From contig DMRT01000032.1 of the NCBI GenBank assembly GCA_003455235.1, positions 1 through 14,245 on the forward strand: a stretch of DNA of 14,245 nt, read 5' to 3'. The notes beneath the pieces were generated by a model. It made no database searches and was not told where the DNA came from. It worked only from the letters and a program-made list of their open reading frames with translations. The position numbers and the translations under genes were made by a program. This stretch comes from Chitinophagaceae bacterium. GTDB taxonomy: Bacteria > Bacteroidota > Bacteroidia > Chitinophagales > Chitinophagaceae. This document shows, one piece after another, positions 8,664-14,245 of the stretch. Positions within the stretch are counted from its first letter, which is position 1, and each line of letters opens with the position of its first letter.

Positions 8664-8685
8664 CTTCCTTCCCATACCGGAATGC

Positions 8686-8759
8686 CCTGCAGGTTCAGCA
8701 CCCGTTCCTGCAGGTTCAGCGTGATTTTACCTGATTTTTACTTTAACAGGCCTGATTTT
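8686..8759 (+). promoter_or_regulatory. Two pairs of 21-bp-spaced direct repeats; candidate LytTR binding array
   Basis: CCTGCAGGTTCAGC occurs at 8686-8699 and 8707-8720, an exact 14-bp repeat with period 21. CCTGATTTT occurs at 8730-8738 and 8751-8759, again period 21. The four CCTG anchors fall at 0, 21, 44 and 65 bp, close to the same helical face. The shared core GTTCAG resembles the GTT-N-[AG] and TTCAG cores of characterised LytTR sites (AgrA and ComE types), which also use 21-22-bp periods. An imperfect 22-bp palindrome (8756-8777, containing GTTTAAAC) abuts the last repeat. The array lies between the LytTR gene and the lipoprotein/cytochrome operon starting at 8836. No clear -33/-7 promoter was found in the remainder (8778-8835). 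Confidence 0.5.
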
Positions 8760-8835
8760 CGTGTTTAAACGGGAAAAATCCGGTGCATAACAAAATGAGA
8801 TTATTCAATTTTCAAACACAAATCCAATAACGTTT

Positions 8836-10410
8836 ATGAAAAGAAATCTTACAATCAGAATTGTTGGGCTGATGGCGGTGCTGATCACCCTGGTTCAGTT
8901 TGCCTGTAAGCATGAGATCCCTGCTCCATCCTGCGATGCCATTGGTTTTTCGGTTACGGCAACCCAAACCCCCGCCACGCTGAACCAGAACAATGGTACC
9001 ATCACCGCTTCAGCAACAGGAGGGTCAGGTTTCCAATACAGCCTGAACGGCGGCGCTTACCAGGACACAGGTTTCTTCTCCGGGCTTGAACCCTTCCGCA
9101 CGTACAATGTAGTGGGCCGAAACTCTGTTGGCTGCACCGACACTGTAGTGATACAGGTGGACTCTTATGATCCCTGCCAGGGTGTTACCATCACTGTTAA
9201 CTTATCAAAAACCGATGCGTCGCCCAATCAATCGAACGGGACCATTACCGCCACCGCTACCGGCGGTACCGGGTTTACATACAGCTTGAATGGCGGACCA
9301 TTCCAGGCCAGCGGCACCTTCAACAACCTCGCAGCAGGTACATATGTCGTTGCAGCCAGGAGTGCGGCGGGTTGTATTGGTACCGGCCAGATCACTGTTG
9401 GAACAAATAACCCCTGTGCGGGTGTGACCGTAGTGGTCACCACCACCGTGGTTCAGCCAACCACCGGTCAAAGCAATGGTTCTATTACTGCTACTGCCAC
9501 CGGGGGCACCGGGTTCACATATAGTTTGAACAACGGAGCTTTCCAGGCCAGCGGTACATTCAGCAACCTGGCAGCCGGAAACTATACCATCACAGCCAAG
9601 AACTCCAACGGATGTACCGGGGTTGCAACGGTGGCACTGGGATCCACCAATCCCTGTGCCGGGGTAACTGTTACGGTAACAACCACCACCGTTAATCCAA
9701 CTACGGGTCAAAGCAACGGATCCATCACTGCATCAGCTACCGGCGGCACCGGGTTTACCTATAGCCTGAATAATGGTGCTTTCCAGGCCAGCGGTACATT
9801 CAGTAACCTGGCAGCCGGCACCTATACCGTTACTGCCAAAAACTCCAACGGCTGTTTGGGCAGTACACAGGTAACACTTACTGCAACCAGTCCATGCAGC
9901 AATGTGAACATTGTAATTACAACAGCGGTAGTAAACACCACCCCTTGTGTTACACCCACCAACAACGGAAGCATTACCGTTACAGCCAGCGGCTCTACCG
10001 GTTTCACCTACAACATCAATGGAGGCGCTTACCAGGCAAGTAATGTGTTTGCCAACCTTAATGCGGGCAATTATGTGATGGGTGTAAAGGATGCCAATGG
10101 CTGTACCAAAACACAAACAACCACGGTGGGTGTGATCGCCAGCGGTCCGTTGTTTGCCCAGGTACGGAACTTAATATCCACCCGTTGCAACGGCAGCGGA
10201 TGTCATATCGGATCCGGCAACAGTGCAGCCGGTTACAATTTTGATTCAGATTGCAATATCGTATCAAAATGGAGCCAGATCAACAACACCAGTGTATTGT
10301 ATGCCCCGGGATGGGTGAAGATGCCTAAGAGTCCTCAACCGTTTTTAACTGCAGCGGAAAAAGCCATCATCACCAACTGGGTGAATGCAGGACACCGGTA
10401 TTCAGATTAA
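8836..10410 (+). CDS. Lipoprotein with five SprB-type repeats and a C-terminal haem-c domain
   Basis: This 524-aa protein has a lipoprotein signal ending LVQFAC (Cys24), followed by KHEIP, almost the same as in the diheme lipoprotein at 11037. Residues 33-433 are five tandem repeats of 80-81 aa, each opening at Cys and containing NGTITA-x-ATGG, a FTYSLNGG-type strand and AKNSNGC, which is the SprB repeat pattern (PF13573) known from the gliding adhesin SprB. The last 90 residues resemble a small c-type cytochrome domain: a haem site C451-x4-C456-H457 (RCNGSGCH), a candidate axial Met496 in VKMPKS, and a closing helix ITNWVNAGH. The repeats would act as a stalk or adhesin presenting the haem domain at the cell surface (inference). 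It heads the apparent operon that runs to 13653. Haem binding is predicted, not shown. Confidence 0.85.
   Translation: MKRNLTIRIVGLMAVLITLVQFACKHEIPAPSCDAIGFSVTATQTPATLNQNNGTITASATGGSGFQYSLNGGAYQDTGFFSGLEPFRTYNVVGRNSVGCTDTVVIQVDSYDPCQGVTITVNLSKTDASPNQSNGTITATATGGTGFTYSLNGGPFQASGTFNNLAAGTYVVAARSAAGCIGTGQITVGTNNPCAGVTVVVTTTVVQPTTGQSNGSITATATGGTGFTYSLNNGAFQASGTFSNLAAGNYTITAKNSNGCTGVATVALGSTNPCAGVTVTVTTTTVNPTTGQSNGSITASATGGTGFTYSLNNGAFQASGTFSNLAAGTYTVTAKNSNGCLGSTQVTLTATSPCSNVNIVITTAVVNTTPCVTPTNNGSITVTASGSTGFTYNINGGAYQASNVFANLNAGNYVMGVKDANGCTKTQTTTVGVIASGPLFAQVRNLISTRCNGSGCHIGSGNSAAGYNFDSDCNIVSKWSQINNTSVLYAPGWVKMPKSPQPFLTAAEKAIITNWVNAGHRYSD
8932..10134 (+). repeat. Five in-frame tandem repeats of about 240 bp (SprB-type)
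   Basis: Units start at 8932 (243 bp), 9175, 9415, 9655 and 9895 (240 bp each), every one beginning at a Cys codon. Units 3 and 4 are the most alike, with stretches such as 9541-9563 and 9781-9803 identical in DNA, which suggests recent duplication or gene conversion. Unit 5 is the most divergent and carries an extra Cys (TTPCVTP). The exact frame-preserving length shows selection on the protein. Confidence 0.9.
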
Positions 10411-10563
10411 TAACACGGGCAGGGTGCGTATCAGGAAAACTGACATGCTGGCCTGGTTTGCGAAAGTATATCCAGGTCCGGCATGTTCAGATAAAGGTTG
10501 AAAGAGGCAGAAGGAATGCATGATACAACCCGGGTCCATCTTTATAACAATAAAACCGTTTGT

Positions 10564-10989
10564 ATGACCAGGAGTAAAAAGAAAATACTCATTGCCACCG
10601 GGGGCTTGCTGCTGCTGACATTGATCACGGCAGGTTTTGTGGGATACCGCATGTATACCAAACCCCACCGGGATGTTCAGCACATCAGGCCGGTACGCAT
10701 TGCCGCCATGCACCTGGTGGCTGCTTACGAAGCCAATGAAGCAAATGCGAACCGCGATTACCTGGACAAGGTACTGGAAGTGTCGGGCTACGTGACCGAT
10801 GTATCAAAAAACCAGGAAGGAAAAACCGTCGTTTCCCTGGATGGCACCGGGATGGGCACTGTACGGTGTACCATGGAGGGTATCGTTCAGCATGAGATCA
10901 AACCAAAAACCCAGGTTTCCATAAAGGGAATCTGCACCGGGTATCTTACCGATGTGATATTGGTACGATGCATGATCCAGGAAAAATAA
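10564..10989 (+). CDS. Membrane-anchored OB-fold (tRNA_anti-like) protein
   Basis: This 141-aa protein uses ATG at 10564. Upstream in-frame TTG (10498) and ATG (10516) starts would only add a polar, unconserved-looking leader before the membrane segment. It has a basic N-terminus (TRSKKKI), one hydrophobic helix (about 9-28), then a soluble domain. That domain contains LDKVLEVSGYVTDVS, a TVVSLDG strand and VSIKGICTGYLTDVILVRCMI, the five-strand pattern of the tRNA_anti-like OB folds (PF12869) common in Bacteroidota envelopes. Their function is not established. Cysteines at 102, 124 and 136 are present but form no haem motif. It is placed between two haem lipoproteins in the same operon, 47 bp before the next gene, so a role in assembling or docking the complex is possible but speculative. 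Confidence 0.75.
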   Translation: MTRSKKKILIATGGLLLLTLITAGFVGYRMYTKPHRDVQHIRPVRIAAMHLVAAYEANEANANRDYLDKVLEVSGYVTDVSKNQEGKTVVSLDGTGMGTVRCTMEGIVQHEIKPKTQVSIKGICTGYLTDVILVRCMIQEK

Positions 10990-11036
10990 AATATCAATAC
11001 TTTTTGAAGAACCATTTTAAAAACCCTGCACAAACC

Positions 11037-11741
11037 ATGCATACAGTAAATTCAAGATTACTGGAGATCATTGGAATTCTTCTTTTCCTGCTGATCATGA
11101 TGTCGTGTAAACACGACATCCCCATACAGGTGATTGAAACCCCTGTTACAGGCGGCGAACAAACCTGCAGTGCGGATACTGTTTACTTCCAGAACAGCGT
11201 ATTGCCGCTGCTTAATTCCAGTTGCGCCATGAGTGGTTGTCATGATGCCATTACCCATAAGGAAGGTGTAAATCTTACCACGTATGGAAACGTGATGGCT
11301 ACGGGTGGTGTTCGTCCGGGAGACCCGGCAAACAGCAAACTCTATAAAGTGCTTAACCAAACGGGCGGAGACCGGATGCCACCTCCCCCGGCTGCTGCCT
11401 TTACCCAGGCGCAAAAAGACCTCATGTATAAATGGATCCTGCAGGGAGCCAAAAACAATGCATGCAATGATTGCGACACCACCCTGTTCACTTACTCGGG
11501 TGCTGTTTCACCATTGATGAACAGTTACTGCAAGGGATGCCATAACCCTGCATCAACAGGCGGCGGCTTCGACCTGAGTACGTATGCGGGCGTACGGAGC
11601 ATTGCACTCAATGGCAAACTGCTGGGCAGCATCCGGCATGATGCAGGCTTTATTGCCATGCCGCAGGGAGGAAATAAATTATCCGCCTGCCGCATCACGC
11701 AGGTGCAGAAATGGATCTCGGCAGGTTCGCCCAATAATTAA
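11037..11741 (+). CDS. Diheme c-type cytochrome lipoprotein
   Basis: This 234-aa protein starts at ATG 11037, which places the lipobox LIMMSC (Cys24) correctly; the longer in-frame start at 10968 overlaps the upstream gene and buries the signal. Two cytochrome domains follow. Domain 1 (about 45-140) has C63-x4-C68-H69 (SSCAMSGCHD) and a likely axial Met114 (DRMPPPP). Domain 2 (about 141-234) has a classical C165-x2-C168-H169 (SYCKGCHN) and Met208 (IAMPQGG). Each ends in a W-containing helix (YKWILQGA and VQKWISAG). The pattern fits the c-type cytochrome domain family related to PSCyt1. Lipidation would hold it at the outer membrane, where it could pass electrons between soluble donors and other envelope carriers. 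Domain 2 is closely paralogous to the monoheme protein encoded 27 bp downstream. Confidence 0.87.
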   Translation: MHTVNSRLLEIIGILLFLLIMMSCKHDIPIQVIETPVTGGEQTCSADTVYFQNSVLPLLNSSCAMSGCHDAITHKEGVNLTTYGNVMATGGVRPGDPANSKLYKVLNQTGGDRMPPPPAAAFTQAQKDLMYKWILQGAKNNACNDCDTTLFTYSGAVSPLMNSYCKGCHNPASTGGGFDLSTYAGVRSIALNGKLLGSIRHDAGFIAMPQGGNKLSACRITQVQKWISAGSPNN

Positions 11742-11768
11742 TCAAACAACACGCATAAAATACCGATC

Positions 11769-12143
11769 ATGAAAATCATTGTAACAATCCTGGCCAGCTT
11801 CCTTGTTTTACTCAGCTTTGAAAGCTGTTATTACGACAAGGCAGAACTATTATATCCCGATGGAAAGGTACCCTGCGATACCACCACGGTGATGAAGTTT
11901 TCAACGGATGTACTGCCGTTGATGAATACACACTGCAACAGCAGTGGGTGCCACAACACGGCCTCCGCCTCATCGGGGGTGATACTGGATACCTACAACG
12001 GTGTGAAGACGCAGGCTGTTAACGGCAGGCTGATGGGCTCTACCGGAGTAAATGGCAGCATGCCGAAAGGGGCAGCCAAACTACCCTCCTGTACCCTGGC
12101 GGGTATTCAGCGATGGATCGATTCAGGAACTCCAAATAATTAA
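11769..12143 (+). CDS. Monoheme c-type cytochrome lipoprotein
   Basis: This 124-aa protein has lipobox SFESC (Cys20) and a single haem domain: C56-x4-C61-H62 (THCNSSGCHN), likely axial Met98 (GSMPKGA), a pair of extra cysteines (Cys36, Cys108) that may form a disulfide, and the closing helix IQRWIDSGTPNN. It aligns throughout with domain 2 of the neighbour at 11037 (CDTT, VLPLMN against AVSPLMN, the AxNGxLxGS block and SGTPNN against AGSPNN), so it is probably a duplicate of that domain. The difference is the haem motif: CX4CH here, CX2CH there. It lies 27 bp after the diheme gene and 10 bp before the YceI gene, clearly co-transcribed. Confidence 0.87.
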   Translation: MKIIVTILASFLVLLSFESCYYDKAELLYPDGKVPCDTTTVMKFSTDVLPLMNTHCNSSGCHNTASASSGVILDTYNGVKTQAVNGRLMGSTGVNGSMPKGAAKLPSCTLAGIQRWIDSGTPNN

Positions 12144-12153
12144 ACACACAACT

Positions 12154-12708
12154 ATGAAAAAACTGTTCTTCGGCGTACTGCTTGCCGGCCTGGCAACGGG
12201 TGCCGCCGCCCAAAACATCCAGATGACCAAATCGGGAAAAGTATCGTTTTATTCGCGGGCCAAATCACCCGAAAAAGTGGAAGCGGATAACAATGAAGTA
12301 TCCAGTGTGCTCAACACACAAACCGGCGACCTGGTGTTTGCCATCCTGCTCAAGAGTTTTCATTTTGAAAGAGCACTCATGGAGGAGCATTTCAATGAAA
12401 ACTACGTGGAGAGCAACAAATACCCCAAATCCACTTTCAAGGGAAAGATCGTGAACATCAGTTCGGTGAATTTTTCCAAAGACGGCGCCTACCCGGTTAC
12501 CGTGGAAGGTGAACTGAACCTGCATGGCGTGAGCCGGCAAGTGAGCTACACCGGTTCTGTTATCATCAAATCGGGTAAAGTAAATGCCACGTCCAGATTT
12601 TCCATCAAGCTGAAAGATTACAATGTGAGCATTCCCTCGCTGGTGGCTGACAAGATATCGGAGGACATTGATGTAACTGTAGATTGTAAGTACGAACCCA
12701 AAAGTTAA
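12154..12708 (+). CDS. YceI family periplasmic protein (cytochrome-operon copy)
   Basis: This 184-aa protein starts at ATG 12154, giving a clean signal peptide (1-19, GLATGAAA before Gln20); an upstream in-frame start would overlap the cytochrome gene. The mature part is a YceI lipocalin-like barrel: GKVSFYSRAKSPEKVEA, the signature block HFNENYVESNKYPKSTFKG (about 89-107), GELNLHGVSRQVSY and a final IPSLVADKISEDIDVTVDCK. YceI proteins bind isoprenoid chains, and one relative is associated with cytochrome b561 and quinone chemistry, so a quinone or lipid carrier between the inner membrane and the haem lipoproteins is a reasonable inference. It is paralogous to the protein at 4437. It sits 10 bp after the monoheme gene and 18 bp before the barrel gene. 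Confidence 0.9.
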   Translation: MKKLFFGVLLAGLATGAAAQNIQMTKSGKVSFYSRAKSPEKVEADNNEVSSVLNTQTGDLVFAILLKSFHFERALMEEHFNENYVESNKYPKSTFKGKIVNISSVNFSKDGAYPVTVEGELNLHGVSRQVSYTGSVIIKSGKVNATSRFSIKLKDYNVSIPSLVADKISEDIDVTVDCKYEPKS

Positions 12709-12726
12709 CCCGTTAAAATCCTGATC

Positions 12727-13653
12727 ATGAAAAAATACCTCGTATTGTTTCTCCTGCTGAATCTTCTTTCGCCCTTGCTGCGTGCACAGGACGACCTGAT
12801 GAAAATGCTGGAAAATGAAAGTAAAAAAGAACGAAAAAAAGATTATGCTACGGCTACGTTTAAAACCACCCGGCTGATCAATGGTCAATCGATCGAGAAC
12901 GTGGCAGCCGGTGTGATGGACGTTAAGATTTCTCACCGCTTTGGCATGGTGAACCGTGGCTCGTATGAGTCCTTCGGGCTCGACCAGGCCACCATGCGGA
13001 TGGGGCTCGATTATGGCATATCCAACCGGCTGATGGTGGGTATCGGCCGCAGCACCTACCAGAAACAATACGATGCGTATTATAAATTCAAGATCCTGCG
13101 CCAGTCAAAAGGCGGGCGTGGTTCTTCACCCATTTCCATCAGCGCCACTTCTTCTGTTATGCTCAATACGCTGAAATGGGAAGACCCCAAACGACAGAAC
13201 TATTATACCTCACGCATCACCTATGCACACCAGCTGATCATCGCCCGTAAATTCAGCGAAGGTCTTTCCCTGCAGCTGATGCCGTCGTACGTGCATTATA
13301 ACCTGGCACAGGCAGCAACCGACCCCAATGATATTTTTGCACTGGGCGCCGGAGGAAGAATCAAGTTGTCGAAACGGCTAAGCTTCAATGTGGAGTATTA
13401 TCACGTATTGCCTATCTCGCTGGTAGAGGGACAGGATTACCGGTTACCCGGCACCAAAAATTCGCTGGCGGTAGGGTTTGATATCGAAACAGGTGGTCAC
13501 GTATTCCAGCTTCATTTCACCAACTCAACCGGCATGACGGAGAAGACCTTCATTACCGAAACCACGGGCGACTTCTTTAAAGGAGATATACACTTTGGCT
13601 TCAACCTGTCGAGGGTGTTCACCATCAAGAATAAAAAGTTCAGAAAGAAATAA
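12727..13653 (+). CDS. DUF5777 family outer-membrane beta-barrel protein
   Basis: This 308-aa protein has a signal peptide (about 1-21, ending LLRAQ) and a charged stretch after it (ENESKKERKKDY). The body is built of alternating amphipathic strands with aromatic girdles, such as VMDVKISHRFG, MRMGLDYGISNRLMVGIG, ITYAHQLIIARKF, SLQLMPSYVHYNL, RLSFNVEYYHVLP and VFQLHFTNST, and ends in IHFGFNLSRVFTIKNKKF. This matches the DUF5777 barrels (PF19089) of Bacteroidota, whose function is not established. Such barrels are, as I recall, often found beside YceI and c-type cytochrome genes, as here. It is last in the operon. An outer-membrane partner for the haem lipoproteins is inferred. Its stop is 5 bp from that of the convergent sdhB, so no separate terminator fits between them. 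Confidence 0.85.
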   Translation: MKKYLVLFLLLNLLSPLLRAQDDLMKMLENESKKERKKDYATATFKTTRLINGQSIENVAAGVMDVKISHRFGMVNRGSYESFGLDQATMRMGLDYGISNRLMVGIGRSTYQKQYDAYYKFKILRQSKGGRGSSPISISATSSVMLNTLKWEDPKRQNYYTSRITYAHQLIIARKFSEGLSLQLMPSYVHYNLAQAATDPNDIFALGAGGRIKLSKRLSFNVEYYHVLPISLVEGQDYRLPGTKNSLAVGFDIETGGHVFQLHFTNSTGMTEKTFITETTGDFFKGDIHFGFNLSRVFTIKNKKFRKK

Positions 13654-13658
13654 ACGGC

Positions 13659-14245
13659 TTAGTCGGCATTGAGTCCGGCCCGCAGGTATTCCCTGTTCAT
13701 ACGTGCAATATTTGCCACGGAAATTCCTTTGGGACATTCCGCTTCGCAGGCATAGGTGTTGGTGCAGTTGCCGAAACCTTCTTTGTCCATTTGCGCCACC
13801 ATGTTCAGCACCCTCGATTCCCTTTCCGGTTCGCCCTGGGGCAATAAAGCCAGTTGCGAAACTTTGGCACTTACAAACAGCATGGCACTGCTGTTCTTAC
13901 AGGTGGCTACACAGGCGCCGCAACCGATGCAGGCCGCCGCCATGAATGCATCATCCGCATCTTTTTTATCAATGGGAATGGCGTTGGCGTCAACCGCGTT
14001 GCCGGTATTTACCGAAATATAGCCACCGGCCTGGATGATGCGGTCGAAAGCAGTACGGTCAACCATCAGGTCTTTGATCACGGGGAAGGCCCCGGCTCTC
14101 CATGGCTCCACTACAATGGTATCCCCGTCCTTGAATGCACGCATGTGCAGCTGGCAGGTGGTATTCTTAGCCCAGGGACCATGCGCCCGCCCGTTGATGT
14201 ACATGCTGCAGGCGCCGCAGATTCCTTCGCGGCAGTCGTGGTCAA
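13659..14245 (-). CDS. sdhB: Succinate dehydrogenase/fumarate reductase iron-sulfur subunit, C-terminal part (runs off the right edge)
   Basis: This is the iron-sulfur subunit of respiratory complex II, which passes electrons from succinate oxidation in SdhA to the quinone site. About 195 residues are visible, entering from the edge in frame through [19 protein letters not shown]. The [2Fe-2S] cysteines are in CREGICGAC plus the later NTTC; the [4Fe-4S] motif is [12 protein letters not shown]; the [3Fe-4S] cysteines are in [14 protein letters not shown]. All expected ligands are present. The pattern ([20 protein letters not shown], then [15 protein letters not shown]) is that of the Bacteroidota type-B enzyme of about 250 aa. 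The ATG at 14204 is internal, not the start; the true start lies outside the window. The gene is convergent with the DUF5777 gene. Confidence 0.95.
   Translation of the reverse strand, partial: DHDCREGICGACSMYINGRAHGPWAKNTTCQLHMRAFKDGDTIVVEPWRAGAFPVIKDLMVDRTAFDRIIQAGGYISVNTGNAVDANAIPIDKKDADDAFMAAACIGCGACVATCKNSSAMLFVSAKVSQLALLPQGEPERESRVLNMVAQMDKEGFGNCTNTYACEAECPKGISVANIARMNREYLRAGLNAD

Noticed and set aside
9205..10116. Minus-strand frames with repeated Gly/Cys patterns and, separately, a possible CRISPR-like array
   Set aside because: The periodicity comes from the 240-bp SprB-type protein repeats on the plus strand; units are far too long and contiguous for a CRISPR array.
12265..13068. 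A 267-aa open frame on the minus strand
   Set aside because: It spans the YceI and DUF5777 genes and the gap between them in antisense; composition is His/Phe rich as expected of a shadow of these genes.
13654..13658. A bidirectional terminator between the convergent DUF5777 and sdhB genes
   Set aside because: Only 5 bp separate the stops and no strong inverted repeat with T-tracts is visible around them.

Overview
The window looks like a piece of a Bacteroidota chromosome, probably Chitinophagaceae or a close relative. The reasons are C-terminal type IX secretion (T9SS) sorting domains, SprB-type repeats, a two-component-regulator-propeller kinase paired with a LytTR response regulator, a DUF5777 barrel, a Bacteroidota-style SdhB, and start sites with little Shine-Dalgarno signal. 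No tRNA, rRNA, insertion sequence, phage gene or CRISPR array is visible.

Layout. (1) Positions 1-501, minus strand: the N-terminus of an exported protein that starts at TTG and runs off the left edge. (2) 774-4310, plus: two tandem paralogs of secreted PQQ-type glucose/sorbosone dehydrogenase-like propellers, each with a T9SS sorting tail. (3) 4311-4436: an intergenic region with an 18-bp-stem hairpin whose core is a CRP/FNR-geometry palindrome, followed by a second perfect 14-bp palindrome. (4) 4437-8663: a sensory operon of a YceI-like protein, a 969-aa propeller sensor histidine kinase (4-bp overlap) and a LytTR response regulator (1-bp gap). (5) 8664-8835: an intergenic region with two pairs of direct repeats, each at exactly 21-bp period, the geometry expected of LytTR binding sites. 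(6) 8836-13653: an apparent operon of an SprB-repeat lipoprotein with a C-terminal haem-c site, a membrane-anchored OB-fold protein, a diheme lipoprotein, a monoheme lipoprotein, a second YceI protein and a DUF5777 outer-membrane barrel. (7) 13659-14245, minus: the C-terminal part of succinate dehydrogenase/fumarate reductase iron-sulfur subunit, convergent with the operon and only 5 bp from it.

How it may work together (inference). The third operon encodes three predicted lipoproteins carrying four haem-c sites (three of them CX4CH), a putative lipid/quinone-binding YceI and a predicted outer-membrane barrel. That parts list would fit an envelope electron-transfer module. The upstream secreted dehydrogenase-like propellers are candidate electron donors, and the kinase/LytTR pair is the candidate regulator, acting through the 21-bp repeats just upstream of the cytochrome operon. 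The operator and the electron-conduit idea are the two least conventional observations here; both are predictions from sequence only.
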